NCBI GenBank assembly: GCA_937936615.1
Contig: CALDDN010000068.1
Span: 1 to 36,261 of the forward strand
DNA: 36,261 bases
Reading direction: 5' to 3'
From: an uncultured Bacteroidia bacterium
Lineage (GTDB): Bacteria > Bacteroidota > Bacteroidia > J057 > CALDDN01
The notes under the pieces were generated by a model, which did no database searches, was not told the DNA's origin, and saw only the letters and a program-made list of their open reading frames with translations. The position numbers and the translations under genes were made by a program. Positions 7,616 to 15,629 of the stretch are shown in pieces; position 1 is the first letter of the stretch; every line of letters begins with the position of its first letter.

Positions 7616-7984
7616 TCAGTTACCGCCCGATGAGCGGCTTTTGACGTCGGTACGCTCTTCCTGCGTGTAGACCAGCACTTTTTTGGTGCGGGACTGCACA
7701 AAGCCCAAAGTCAGGTACGAAACCAGGGCATTGCCGATGCCGAACGAGGTTTTGATCTGATAGCCTTTGTATTTGTCGGCAGGGGGAATTACGGGCTGGT
7801 TGCCCGGCCCCAGACTCACCAGGCCCCAGAAAATAAACACGTCCCAGGAACTGGAGTAGACGGTGGTTGAACCTTGCTTGCCGCGGGGGCCATCGCCCAC
7901 GGTGAAGCGTTGCACTTGGCAGCCCGAGAGCAGCAGCAAGAGGGCCACGCTCACAAGCACGACGGAACGAATCAAGTGGCTCAT
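7616..7984 (-). CDS. small lipoprotein, Bor-like
   Basis: The 122-residue product has a lipoprotein signal (hydrophobic residues 8-19, lipobox LLSGC with lipidated C22), so it is expected in the outer or inner membrane facing the periplasm. The mature part (QVQRFTVGDGP near the start, then SFGIGNALVSYLTLGFVQSRTKKVLVY) resembles the layout of Bor/Iss-type lipoproteins, which begin QQTFTV and contain NGLLGFITLGIYTPLEARVYC. The match is short and I hold it loosely. The -7 element TACTTTTG (7999 to 7992) lies only seven bases before ATG 7984. It is transcribed towards a strong terminator at 7553-7594 and is probably monocistronic. Confidence 0.65.
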   Translation of the reverse strand: MSHLIRSVVLVSVALLLLLSGCQVQRFTVGDGPRGKQGSTTVYSSSWDVFIFWGLVSLGPGNQPVIPPADKYKGYQIKTSFGIGNALVSYLTLGFVQSRTKKVLVYTQEERTDVKSRSSGGN

Positions 7985-7991
7985 TGGTAAA

Positions 7992-7999
7992 CAAAAGTA
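7992..7999 (-). promoter_or_regulatory. -7 promoter element of the Bor-like lipoprotein gene
   Basis: TACTTTTG on the minus strand fits TAnnTTTG and lies seven bases before ATG 7984, again suggesting a nearly leaderless mRNA. No TTG is found at the ideal distance upstream. Confidence 0.4.
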
Positions 8000-8021
8000 T
8001 ATGTACTATTTTTTATTATGT

Positions 8022-8615
8022 TTATTTAGCAAAACTCATTTCGATTCGCACGCGGTAGCCACCCGAATTGTAGGTATAGGTACTCGTCGAACTGATGCCC
8101 GTGGGCTTGTAGTTGAGGGCACTGAAGGTAAAGCTGGTCATTTCGTCGTTGCTGCCGAGGCTGTCGTAATCCCAGAGCACAATGCGGATGCGGGCCGTCA
8201 GGTCGACTGGTGAGAAACTCGATATCGTCCAGCCGATGGGAAGCGCGGACTGCTTGACGTTTTCAAATCGAGCACTTTCGCCGTCGTACAGTTTGCGTCC
8301 GTCGATTTCGATCGTCGGAAAGATGTCAGGTTCGGGTACGCCCGTGATCGAGCTGTCCCAGTTGCTGCCGTTGGGCTTGTTGGCTGGGAAGGCTTCCACC
8401 ACGATTCGGGTGATGCGCACCGTCCGCCACGTCGCCGAGGTGTCCTGACCGCCACCGCCACCGCCGCCGCCACCGCCGCCGCCACTGTTGTTAGTTGGCT
8501 GGGGGTCTTCTTTTTTGTCTTCTTTTTTGCAGCCGACTGCCCCTGCAACGAGCAGAGTGGCCATCAGGGCGACCAATAAGCGGATCGACCAATTTTTATA
8601 CTGCAGAACAATCAT
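8022..8615 (-). CDS. lipoprotein with a 12-glycine linker
   Basis: The 197-residue product carries a lipoprotein signal (hydrophobic 12-27, lipobox GAVGC, C29). Next come a charged KKEDKKEDPQP stretch, a tract of 12 glycines (about residues 45-56) and a globular C-terminal part of about 140 residues that is rich in beta-prone segments (TVRITRIVVEAFP, PTIEIDGRKLYDGE, ARIRIVLWDYDSLGSNDEM). The last part looks like a small beta-sandwich of the C2-like type, but this is only a resemblance. It is likely a surface or periplasmic lipoprotein with a flexible tether. The glycine tract is encoded by GGC/GGT repeats at 8448-8483 and could vary in length by slippage. Function unknown. Confidence 0.7.
   Translation of the reverse strand: MIVLQYKNWSIRLLVALMATLLVAGAVGCKKEDKKEDPQPTNNSGGGGGGGGGGGGQDTSATWRTVRITRIVVEAFPANKPNGSNWDSSITGVPEPDIFPTIEIDGRKLYDGESARFENVKQSALPIGWTISSFSPVDLTARIRIVLWDYDSLGSNDEMTSFTFSALNYKPTGISSTSTYTYNSGGYRVRIEMSFAK
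8448..8483 (-). repeat. GGN codon repeat (12 glycine codons)
   Basis: Twelve consecutive glycine codons (mostly GGC with some GGT) form a trinucleotide repeat inside the lipoprotein gene. Gain or loss of units keeps the frame, so it would alter tether length rather than switch the gene off. Confidence 0.8.
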
Positions 8616-8705
8616 AATGGAATAGGATTGAAAGGATGGATATTCGACCGAAGGAATTAGGGAGTGCGTGCACGATAAATCAGTTCCTTGAACAAATCAG
8701 GTCAT

Positions 8706-8713
8706 CAAAGTTA
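8706..8713 (-). promoter_or_regulatory. -7 promoter element of the glycine-tract lipoprotein gene
   Basis: TAACTTTG on the minus strand fits the consensus and lies 90 bases before ATG 8615. A TTG at the ideal upstream distance is missing. The surrounding gap 8616-8916 has no ORF. Its right part is very AT-rich and contains the overlapping palindromes at 8770-8794. Confidence 0.4.
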
Positions 8714-8769
8714 GATATAAAAACCCAAATCTAGACCTTTACTCGAAAAGTTTATACAGTTTAATGTTA

Positions 8770-8794
8770 CATGAATTTATATCATTCATGATAT
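8770..8794. repeat. two overlapping inverted repeats in the AT-rich gap
   Basis: CATGAAT (8770-8776) pairs with ATTCATG (8784-8790), and ATATCAT (8779-8785) pairs with ATGATAT (8788-8794). The two palindromes share bases, so only one could form at a time. They lie about 60 bases upstream of the lipoprotein -7 element and 122 bases beyond the hpt stop, which suits an operator, but no regulator is recognised. Confidence 0.4.
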
Positions 8795-8916
8795 GTTGGA
8801 TAAAAAAAATAAATCTATATTTTTAAAATGTTTTTTATAATAAGATATTTAATATCAGTTTTTTGAAAAATTATGTACCCAGAGTAGGTTCCGTTTTTGA
8901 AGGGCCGGGGGGCGAC

Positions 8917-9459
8917 TTATTCCGCCAGCGCGTAGATGCCCCGGAGCCAGCGTCCCGCCTCGGCGTAATCGAGACCAAAGCCCACTACAAAAGCTGGCGG
9001 AATGGCAAAGCCGTAAGCCGTGGGCGGATGCTGCCCCGCAAAGCGATCGGGCTTGAAGAGCAGGCTGTAGAGCTCGACCCGGGCCGCCCCGCGGTCGCGC
9101 AGGTAGGCGTGCAGGTAATCGGAGGTGCGGCCCGTGTCGACGATATCCTCGACGACGATCACCTGCCGGCCTTCGACCGACTGGCTCAGGGGCAGCTGCA
9201 GCAGCAGGCTTCCCCCTTCGGTACCCTTGCCGTAGCTGCTGAGCTTGACAAAATCGACAGCATAGGGAACGGTCAGCAGGCGGGCCAGCTCGGCAAAGAC
9301 CCGAAACGCCCCCGAGAGCACGGGCACGAGCACCGGCGGCTCATCGGCATACCGGCCATTGAGTTCGGCAGCATAGACGGCCAGCCGGCCCAGGATTTCG
9401 GCTTCCGAGATAAGGGGAACAAAGGGGCGGCCCAGCAGGTCGATGCGGTCGGCATTCAT
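8917..9459 (-). CDS. hpt: hypoxanthine phosphoribosyltransferase
   Basis: The 180-residue product has the type I phosphoribosyltransferase fold. The PRPP-binding signature VIVVEDIVDTGRTSDYL is at about residues 100-116 (acidic pair E104 D105), the PVLSGAF loop at 46-52 and the flexible-loop segment KLSSYGKGTEGG at 72-83. The enzyme salvages hypoxanthine or guanine to IMP or GMP in the cytoplasm. The C-terminal FVVGFGLDYAEAGRWLRGIYAL is typical of bacterial HPRT. The ATG overlaps the TGA of the upstream TMTC-like gene (ATGA), so translation is coupled despite unrelated functions. Length is normal for the family. Confidence 0.93.
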   Translation of the reverse strand: MNADRIDLLGRPFVPLISEAEILGRLAVYAAELNGRYADEPPVLVPVLSGAFRVFAELARLLTVPYAVDFVKLSSYGKGTEGGSLLLQLPLSQSVEGRQVIVVEDIVDTGRTSDYLHAYLRDRGAARVELYSLLFKPDRFAGQHPPTAYGFAIPPAFVVGFGLDYAEAGRWLRGIYALAE

Positions 9460-11522
9460 GGGCGAGGAGCTTGACTGCGGCGACGGGCATCTTCGAGCGC
9501 GGCTTTGGCCTGAGGGTTGGTGCCATCGAGGCGAATAGCCCGCTCGAGCGGCGCAATGGCCAGATCGGGGCGGTTGCCCCGCAGGTAGCTGATGCCCAGA
9601 CCATACCAGTAAGGTTCGTGGTCGGGTTGCAGGCGCGTGGCCTGCTGAAAAGCGTAGTAAGCACTGTCGAAGAGCGCGGCCTCGCCATAGAGGCCCCCCA
9701 GCTCGCTCCAGGCGGCGTGGTGTCGCGGCTCGATGGCCACGGCCCGCCGGTTGAGGTCGATGGCCCGCCGTACCCGTACGCGGGCCGTATCGAGCTCGCG
9801 CCGCTCCAGAGCCGTCAGAAACGCCTTGCGCTCCTCGACGGCCGCATTGTACCAGCGGTTGGCCAGCACTTCCGAATATTTCTGCAGCTTGCTGTTGTCG
9901 GGGTAAAGCCTGCGGGCCTGGGCCAGCATGGCCTCGGCTGAATCGTTTTTACCCATCAGGATGTAAGTCAGTCCCTTGCGCAGGAAGGCATCATTATACT
10001 GCGGATAAAGGGCCAGAGCGCGGTCGAAATACTGAAGGGCCTGGGCAAAGTAGGCCTGCTTCTGGGCTTCGGTAAAGCCGCTGGTCGAATCGAAAGCCGC
10101 CAGATGGAGGCTGGCCTCGCCTGCACCGAGGTTGGCTTTGGCACTGCGGGGCGATACGTTGACGTCGTGCAGGTACAGCGTCTCGTTGCTGAACCACTGG
10201 CTGTTACGTACCTGAATGGCGGTTGCCGCCAGCCCGGCAACCGCCGCCAATACTGCCCCCACGCCCCAGCGTAGAACCGGTTTCCAGCCCGCCAGGGCTA
10301 CCGCTCCTGCCGCCAGAGCCACCGCAAAACCTGCCGACGGCTGAAACAGAAAGCGTTCGCCCTGAAAAGCCCCGATATTGAGCACCAGGTTCGAAACGAT
10401 GAACAGCGACGCCAGATACCAGCCCGCAGACCAGCCCCAGACCGTCCGCCACCACTGCAGAGCGGCATACACCAGCCCGCCATAGACCAGCAGCACCAGC
10501 CACACCCGCAGATCGTCGAAGCCTACGTAGGCCACCTGCGGGTAGGAGTAGTCCCACGACAGGGGCCAGGGCCAGACCAGCCACACCAGGTACTGACCCA
10601 GCACCAGAATTTTGGTAGCCAGAGCCTGGGCACCGGTAGCGTAGATGTAGGGGTTGTTCATGACGTCGGTCGACCCTTGGCCCACGGGCGCACCCGTCAG
10701 GGCGAAGCGCATGGCTAGGTACAGGCCTACTACCAGCAAGGCCGGCAGCGTGGCCTGCGCAAGGCGGGGAAGCTTGAGGGGCGTGCTGGCGGCCAGAGTC
10801 AGGGGCAGCAGAGCCACCACCATGAGGGCGTTTTCCTTGGCCAGCAGCGAGCCAAAAAGGCACAGACCGCCCCAGAGCAGGTTGCGCTGCCCTTCGCCAC
10901 GAGCCTGCCGGACGTAGTACACCAAAGCGGGCAACAGCAGCAGCAGAGCCAAAAGCTCGTCGCGGCCCTTGATGTTGGCTACGGCCTCGGTGTGGATGGG
11001 ATGCAGCACGAAGAGCAGGGCCGCCAGGAAAGCGACCTCCCCCCGCCCCCGCAACACCGTCTGCCGCAGCATCAGCAGCAGCACCGCCCCCAGCAGCCCG
11101 TAGAGCAGCGCATTGATGGCGTGGCTGCGGTGGGGATTTTCGCCCCAGAGGCCCCATTCGATGGCAAAGCTTACGAGCGAGAGCGGGCGGTAGCGTCCAC
11201 CCGAGAGCAAGTCTTTTTTCTGACCGAAATAGCCCTCGAAGCTGTCCGAAATCAGATGCAGGACGATGCCCCCGAAGCCCTTCTTGGTGTAGTCGTTTTC
11301 GGCAATGGCGATCAGGTCATCGACGGCGTAGCGGTTGGGAATGGTGCTGGCATAGAGCAGGAAGCCGGCCAGCACCAGGATCAGCAGCTGCAGCCGCAGG
11401 GGCAATGCCGGCAGCAGCCGCCAGGGCGCGTCGGGTGGCTGGGCCTGAGGCGATGCGGTCGGCGTAGCTGGGGCAGGCAGCGGGGATGCCGCGGGCGGAT
11501 TTCGACGCAGGGAACGGGCCAT
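9456..11522 (-). CDS. TMTC-like glycosyltransferase with C-terminal TPR repeats
   Basis: The product (688 residues from ATG 11522) has a Pro/Ala-rich N-terminus, then about 10-11 membrane helices, then a soluble region with TPR motifs (about residues 480-685). The first loop after helix 1 carries NRYAVDDLIAI, the acidic pair expected of GT-C enzymes. FVLHPIHTEAVANIKGRDELLALL matches the DUF1736/TMTC signature. Such proteins use polyprenyl-phosphate sugars to glycosylate proteins in the periplasm; substrate here is unknown. An upstream TTG at 11537 keeps the frame, but a -7-like TATCTTGC at 11541-11534 favours ATG 11522. It lies 38 bases after cca and overlaps hpt by four bases. Function by family only. 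Confidence 0.85.
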   Translation of the reverse strand: MARSLRRNPPAASPLPAPATPTASPQAQPPDAPWRLLPALPLRLQLLILVLAGFLLYASTIPNRYAVDDLIAIAENDYTKKGFGGIVLHLISDSFEGYFGQKKDLLSGGRYRPLSLVSFAIEWGLWGENPHRSHAINALLYGLLGAVLLLMLRQTVLRGRGEVAFLAALLFVLHPIHTEAVANIKGRDELLALLLLLPALVYYVRQARGEGQRNLLWGGLCLFGSLLAKENALMVVALLPLTLAASTPLKLPRLAQATLPALLVVGLYLAMRFALTGAPVGQGSTDVMNNPYIYATGAQALATKILVLGQYLVWLVWPWPLSWDYSYPQVAYVGFDDLRVWLVLLVYGGLVYAALQWWRTVWGWSAGWYLASLFIVSNLVLNIGAFQGERFLFQPSAGFAVALAAGAVALAGWKPVLRWGVGAVLAAVAGLAATAIQVRNSQWFSNETLYLHDVNVSPRSAKANLGAGEASLHLAAFDSTSGFTEAQKQAYFAQALQYFDRALALYPQYNDAFLRKGLTYILMGKNDSAEAMLAQARRLYPDNSKLQKYSEVLANRWYNAAVEERKAFLTALERRELDTARVRVRRAIDLNRRAVAIEPRHHAAWSELGGLYGEAALFDSAYYAFQQATRLQPDHEPYWYGLGISYLRGNRPDLAIAPLERAIRLDGTNPQAKAALEDARRRSQAPRP

Positions 11523-11560
11523 GGGCGATGGGTGCAAGATAGGGAATTTCGGGCCGCGTC

Positions 11561-13000
11561 TCAGGCGCGGGGCGGGTGCCGGTCCAGCAGAGGCGGGGCG
11601 ATACGCTGCATGTAGGCGTAGGCCGCCTCGTAGTCGTTGGGGATTTCGCCTTCGAGGATGGCCTCGCGGATGGCGTTTTTGATCGCGCCGACAGCGGGGC
11701 CGGGCTTGAGGCCGAAGGTCTCCATGATCAGCTCGCCCGAGATGGGCGGCTGCCAGTTGCGCAGCGCGTCGCGCTCCTCGACCTCGCGGATGCGGGCTTC
11801 CAGGGCATCGTAGTTGGCACGGAAGCGGAACAGCTTGCTCGTATCACGGGTGGTGATGTCGGCGCGGCAGAGCAGCAGCAGCTCATCGAGGTGCTCGCCC
11901 GCATCGACGATCAGGCGGCGGATTGCGCTGTCGGTAACCTCGCTGTCGGCCAGGGCAATGGGCCGCTGGTGGAGCTGTACCATCAGCTGCACGAAGCGCA
12001 TTTTCTCGTTCTGGGGCAGGCGCAGCCGCCGGAAAATCTGCGGTACCAGGCGGGCTCCCCGGTCTTCGTGGCCGTGGAACGTCCAGCCGATCCCAGGCTC
12101 GAAACGCTTGGTCAGCGGCTTGGCGATGTCGTGCAGCAGAGCCGCCCAGCGCAGCCAGAGCGAATCGCTGAGCTCGGCTAGGTTGTCGAGTACTTTCAGG
12201 GTATGAAAAAAATTGTCTTTGTGCCCAATGCCGTTGACCCGGTCGACCCCGTGCAGGGCCTGCAGTTCGGGCAGGATGAGTGGCAGCAGCTTCGATTTGA
12301 ACAGGATGAGCCACCCCTTGGAGGGCTGGGCTGCCATCATCATTTTGTTGAGTTCCTCGGCGATGCGCTCGGGCGAGACGATGGGCAGGCGGTCGCGGTT
12401 GCGCTCCAGAGCGGCAAAGGTTGTCTCGTCGATAAAGCAATCGAGTACGGCCGCGAAGCGGGCGGCCCGCAACATGCGCAGGGGATCGTCCGAGAACGTC
12501 AGATCGGGGTCGCGGGGGGTGCGCAGGCGGCGGCGGGCCAAATCTTCGTAACCACCGAAAGGGTCGATGAACCGGCCCCAGTCGTCGGCCGCGAGCGAGA
12601 GCGACAGGGCGTTGATCGTAAAATCGCGGCGCAGCTGGTCGTCGCGCAGGCTGCCGTCTTCGACAATGGGCTTGCGCGAATCGCGGCGGTAGCTTTCGCG
12701 GCGGGCTCCTACAAATTCGACGGCGCAGTCGTTGGCCCGTACCAGGGCTGTGCCGAAGTTATCATAGAACGAAACTTCGGTCGGGCCGACGCGCTCGGCA
12801 AACCGGCGGGCCAGCTCCAGGCCGCTGCCCACCGTTACGATATCGATATCCTTGACCGGCTTACAGCGCAGGTAATCGCGCACATAGCCACCTACCACAT
12901 AGATGGGCTGGCCCAGCTCACACTGAAGCTCGCGTAGTACCCCGAACGGCGACAGGGTCAGGGCCTCGGGGTAGTGGCTTTGAAGGGGAAGCAGGTACAC
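11561..13000 (-). CDS. cca: CCA tRNA nucleotidyltransferase with HD domain
   Basis: The 479-residue product has the class II CCA-adding enzyme head: VVGGYVRDYL (35-44), catalytic DIDIV (D51, D53), RRDFTINAL (124-132) and DPLRMLRAARFA (172-183). This is followed by a helical tRNA-binding region and an HD domain (H266, H290 D291 in LLHDIAKPL, then HGHEDRGA). It adds or repairs the 3'-CCA of tRNAs. The HD part may add phosphohydrolase activity. The start is GTG 13000, as no ATG lies upstream in frame near it. The AT-rich 13001-13195 upstream region probably holds the promoter, although no consensus -7 element was seen. Length is normal for Bacteroidota. Confidence 0.93.
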   Translation of the reverse strand: MYLLPLQSHYPEALTLSPFGVLRELQCELGQPIYVVGGYVRDYLRCKPVKDIDIVTVGSGLELARRFAERVGPTEVSFYDNFGTALVRANDCAVEFVGARRESYRRDSRKPIVEDGSLRDDQLRRDFTINALSLSLAADDWGRFIDPFGGYEDLARRRLRTPRDPDLTFSDDPLRMLRAARFAAVLDCFIDETTFAALERNRDRLPIVSPERIAEELNKMMMAAQPSKGWLILFKSKLLPLILPELQALHGVDRVNGIGHKDNFFHTLKVLDNLAELSDSLWLRWAALLHDIAKPLTKRFEPGIGWTFHGHEDRGARLVPQIFRRLRLPQNEKMRFVQLMVQLHQRPIALADSEVTDSAIRRLIVDAGEHLDELLLLCRADITTRDTSKLFRFRANYDALEARIREVEERDALRNWQPPISGELIMETFGLKPGPAVGAIKNAIREAILEGEIPNDYEAAYAYMQRIAPPLLDRHPPRA

Positions 13001-13195
13001 AGTATGCCTAAGTGGAAGTTTATTCCGTAATGTTTTTGGCTAATCTTATTTTATATTTATATCTTAATTGTATTTATTGTTTTGCACTGGAAAACAAAAA
13101 AGAAATGGAGGCGGGCAGCTGCTGCGGCCCGGAATCCGTTCTCCGGACCGACGGGGCTGAACTTTCAATCGAAGCTCGGATTTTTGGATTCAGAT

Positions 13196-14218
13196 TCAAA
13201 CAAAGAAAACGCGGGTAGCTCCCTGACCAAACTTGCCCGAACGGTCGATTTCGAAGTGGCGAACGGAGCGGTACTGGCGCAGGCGTTCGTGCAGCGCGTC
13301 GCGCAGGCGGCCCGACCCTATGCCATGGATAAAGATAATCTCGTCCAGGTCGTGCACCATGGCCAGACTCATGCACCGCTCGAACTCCTCGATCTGAAAG
13401 GGAAGCGCATCGCCCACGGGTATCTGCCCCGCCCGCTCGGTCAGTGCTTCCAGATGCAGATCGACAACGGGATCGACTTGCGAAGCCACTACAATATCGT
13501 GGCGCAGCTGCTCATAGGGTGAGAGCGGTTCGGGCGGGCGGTTGCGTACCAGCATCTCGCGTTGCTGCTCGGCGGGCCGCAGCAGCTGCACCTCGAGCAG
13601 ATCGAGCAGGATGCCTTCGGCTTCGAGGATGGGAATATACTGCCGTTCGCGCAGGAAATGTGCCGCACGCAGGCGCAGCGACTTGATTTTCGGTTCCATG
13701 ACCGACTGCGGCGCGTGGTGAAAGTGAATGAACTGAAAGAGCAGGTTGGCCTCTTGGTCCCAGTTCTGGGCACTGGTCGTAAAAAGAATCTGGGCCGTGG
13801 CGGGTTCGGCTTTACCATGCAGGCGGCCCGTGGCCTGCTCGTTTTTCAGGACAAAGAGCGCGAAGAGCAGCGTCCAGGCCGTGTTGTTGACCAGGTGGTA
13901 GCGGTAGCGGCTGCCGCTATCCGGTTCGATGACGAAGTAGACCGCGGGGGCCAGGTTGGCGGCGGCAGCTGCCTCGAGGCGTCTGGCCTGCTGGCGGGCG
14001 GGCGTTTCGGCCGGTGGCGGAATGGCTGCCTTGACAACTTCCCGTGCATCGAGTTCCAGTTCGAGGAAGTCGTCCACGAGCACGAGCAGCCGACCATTCC
14101 CGTAAACCTGAAGCACACGGCCCGATTCGGTAGAATGCAAAAGTTTGACCTTTTCACCGGGTGAAAAGGTGGCGGCCAGACGCTGGGAGTGGGGGTCGGG
14201 GCGATCGGTTGATTTCAT
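13196..14218 (-). CDS. DUF2027 and Smr domain protein
   Basis: The 340-residue product has a DUF2027-type N-terminal and central region. It starts with an SH3-like segment (residues about 18-60: SPGEKVKLLHSTESGRVLQVYGN), continues with a beta-rich domain, and ends in an Smr domain (about 255-340). The Smr part shows VVDLHLEAL (the DLxLE motif replacing DLRG) and IIFIHGIGSGRLRDALHERL, with the HGxGxG motif. Smr domains bind or cut nucleic acid, recently tied to ribosome collision rescue in some bacteria; the role of this family is not established. A -7 element TAACTTTG (14242 to 14235) lies 16 bases before ATG 14218. A second Smr protein, MutS2, is encoded at the right end of the window. Confidence 0.85.
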   Translation of the reverse strand: MKSTDRPDPHSQRLAATFSPGEKVKLLHSTESGRVLQVYGNGRLLVLVDDFLELELDAREVVKAAIPPPAETPARQQARRLEAAAAANLAPAVYFVIEPDSGSRYRYHLVNNTAWTLLFALFVLKNEQATGRLHGKAEPATAQILFTTSAQNWDQEANLLFQFIHFHHAPQSVMEPKIKSLRLRAAHFLRERQYIPILEAEGILLDLLEVQLLRPAEQQREMLVRNRPPEPLSPYEQLRHDIVVASQVDPVVDLHLEALTERAGQIPVGDALPFQIEEFERCMSLAMVHDLDEIIFIHGIGSGRLRDALHERLRQYRSVRHFEIDRSGKFGQGATRVFFV

Positions 14219-14234
14219 GGGGCCTCGAAACCCA

Positions 14235-14242
14235 CAAAGTTA
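14235..14242 (-). promoter_or_regulatory. -7 promoter element of the DUF2027-Smr gene
   Basis: TAACTTTG on the minus strand fits TAnnTTTG and is 16 bases before ATG 14218, in the 39-base gap behind the ferritin gene. It suggests the Smr gene can be transcribed separately from ferritin. Confidence 0.45.
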
Positions 14243-14257
14243 GGCAGGAAGGCGCGA

Positions 14258-14767
14258 TCAGTCGGCTTCGCCCTCGAAGCTGCGCTGGCCCAGCTCCCGA
14301 TCCAGCAGAAAGAGACCGCTTTTGTCGTCGCCGATCAGTTCGAGCTTGGCCAGGATGTTGCGCATGGTGGCTTCTTCTTCCACCTGCTCGCGGACAAACC
14401 ACTCCAGAAACTGGTAGGTGGCGAAATCCTTGACCTGCAGGCTCATATCGATGAGGTGGTGGGTCGATCGCGTAACTTCTTCTTCGTTTTTGAGGGCTTT
14501 CTGAAAAACTTCGACAATCGAGGCGTGCTGCTGCTCGGGCGTGGGGATGGTTTCGAGGCGGAAGGTGCCTTCCACGTCGTGCAGGTAGCGGAAGTACTTC
14601 ATGGCATGGAACTGCTCTTCCTGCATCTGCACGAGGAAGAAGTTGCCGAAGCCGTCGAGGTCGCGGTTATAGAACCAGGCGGCCATGGTCAGGTAGACGT
14701 TGGCCGAATAAAGTTCGGTGTTGATTTGCGCGTTGAGGAGCTGCTCGATTTGGGGACTTACTTTCAT
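14258..14767 (-). CDS. ftnA: bacterial ferritin (non-haem)
   Basis: The 169-residue four-helix-bundle protein keeps the ferroxidase residues of FtnA-type ferritins: E18 with Y25 in INTELYSANVYL, E51 and H54 in MQEEQFHAMKYF, E95 in NEEEVTRS, and Q128 and E131 in FVREQVEEEA. It oxidises Fe(II) and stores iron as a 24-mer in the cytoplasm. No methionine pair typical of haem-binding bacterioferritin is seen. It is preceded by the best-matched promoter of the window (14799-14830). I see no Fur-box-like palindrome there. Length is normal. Confidence 0.95.
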   Translation of the reverse strand: MKVSPQIEQLLNAQINTELYSANVYLTMAAWFYNRDLDGFGNFFLVQMQEEQFHAMKYFRYLHDVEGTFRLETIPTPEQQHASIVEVFQKALKNEEEVTRSTHHLIDMSLQVKDFATYQFLEWFVREQVEEEATMRNILAKLELIGDDKSGLFLLDRELGQRSFEGEAD

Positions 14768-14798
14768 CGGGTGCTTTTATTTTTATCTATTCTAAATC

Positions 14799-14830
14799 CA
14801 AAAATAAAAATCAGGCTTAATATTGCTCAA
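14799..14830 (-). promoter_or_regulatory. Bacteroidota-type promoter of the ferritin gene
   Basis: On the minus strand TTG (14830 to 14828), a 21-base spacer and TATTTTTG (14806 to 14799) match both parts of the consensus. The -7 element is 31 bases before ATG 14767. Confidence 0.65.
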
Positions 14831-14905
14831 TTGAAAGAAAAGTAAAGCCTTGGGCTTATTTTCAGAATGAAAACAGGTAGCCGAGGGGAAAGGTTTCGCC
14901 CGCAG

Positions 14906-15226
14906 TCAGCCAAGAAAAAGGCCGCAGTCGGGGCAGGTAGTCGCTCCGGGCCGCACCTCGCAGCCGCAGGCCGGGCACTGGGCCAGCGCATCGAGAGGCC
15001 GCACCTCGAACAGTTCGTGCAGCACCTCGAGGGCCTGGTCGAAACAGGTTTCGGGTACGTAGAAGGCCTGGGGGCTGAAGTGGGGCATCTGCACGTAGGC
15101 ATGGTGGGCTGCCAGGTCGCGGACGAGGTAGGGCAGGCGGGCCGTTTCGAGGGCCTCGCGCAGCTGCAGGGCATCGGTCAGGCGGTAGACGGTAGTCAGG
15201 CGGCGGGTACGGGGGGCAGCGTTCAT
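14906..15226 (-). CDS. DUF2007-like protein with C-terminal zinc ribbon
   Basis: The 106-residue product starts with a small alpha/beta domain (TTVYRLTDALQLREALETARLPYLVRD, with a following strand and helix up to about residue 75) that resembles the DUF2007 putative signal-transducing domain. It ends in a zinc ribbon with C84, C87, C98 and C101 (CPACGCEVRPGATTCPDCG). DUF2007 proteins lack a defined biochemical role; some members of related families bind PII-like partners, so a regulatory role is an inference. It follows the SnoaL-like gene by 26 bases on the same strand and is probably co-transcribed with it. Confidence 0.75.
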   Translation of the reverse strand: MNAAPRTRRLTTVYRLTDALQLREALETARLPYLVRDLAAHHAYVQMPHFSPQAFYVPETCFDQALEVLHELFEVRPLDALAQCPACGCEVRPGATTCPDCGLFLG

Positions 15227-15252
15227 GGCGGACTGAAGACCTGAAGGGGGAA

Positions 15253-15624
15253 TCAGGGCAGCAGGTAATTGCAGTATACTTTTTTGATTTTCAGTCTTGG
15301 ATTAAGAATCATAACCTCACAGAGCTGACGTCCACCAAAGGATATGTAGACCACGGTCAGGCTTTCGACCCCTGCGTAGACCCCCAGCAACTCGAAGCGG
15401 TCGTCGGGCCAGCGGGCATGGCAGCGTTCGAAGTAATCCTGAATTTTACGCTTGCCGCTCACCAGCCCATCTTTTTTACCCTCGATGACCTCGTTGGCCA
15501 AGGGCGAAAGGTAAAGAATTTCCTCACCGTAGAGCGCGTCCAGGGCCTCGAAATCCCGTTCGTTCCAGGCATCGAGCCAAGTCTGGGCCAGTAGGCGTGC
15601 GGTCTCGGGCGGGACTACCATCAT
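15253..15624 (-). CDS. SnoaL/NTF2-like domain protein
   Basis: The product is 123 residues from ATG 15624. It has the start of an NTF2-like cone fold (ETARLLAQTWLDAWNERDFEALDALYGEEILYLSPL), then GKRKIQDYFERCHARWPDDRFELLGVYAG, and ends on strands (LTVVYISFGGRQLCEVMIL). Such domains are small ligand-binding or enzyme scaffolds; specificity cannot be read here. The frame extends to ATG 15675, but a -7 element TATTTTTG (15637 to 15630) lies inside that extension and five bases before ATG 15624, so I prefer the shorter start. It is divergent from the DUF1573 gene and is followed closely by the DUF2007 gene. Confidence 0.8.
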   Translation of the reverse strand: MMVVPPETARLLAQTWLDAWNERDFEALDALYGEEILYLSPLANEVIEGKKDGLVSGKRKIQDYFERCHARWPDDRFELLGVYAGVESLTVVYISFGGRQLCEVMILNPRLKIKKVYCNYLLP

Positions 15625-15629
15625 TCGGT

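Noticed and set aside
13012-13218. 68-codon plus-strand ORF upstream of cca
   Set aside because: It spans the AT-rich promoter gap and the end of the Smr gene; the hydrophobic start reflects AT-rich DNA and the rest has no coding character.
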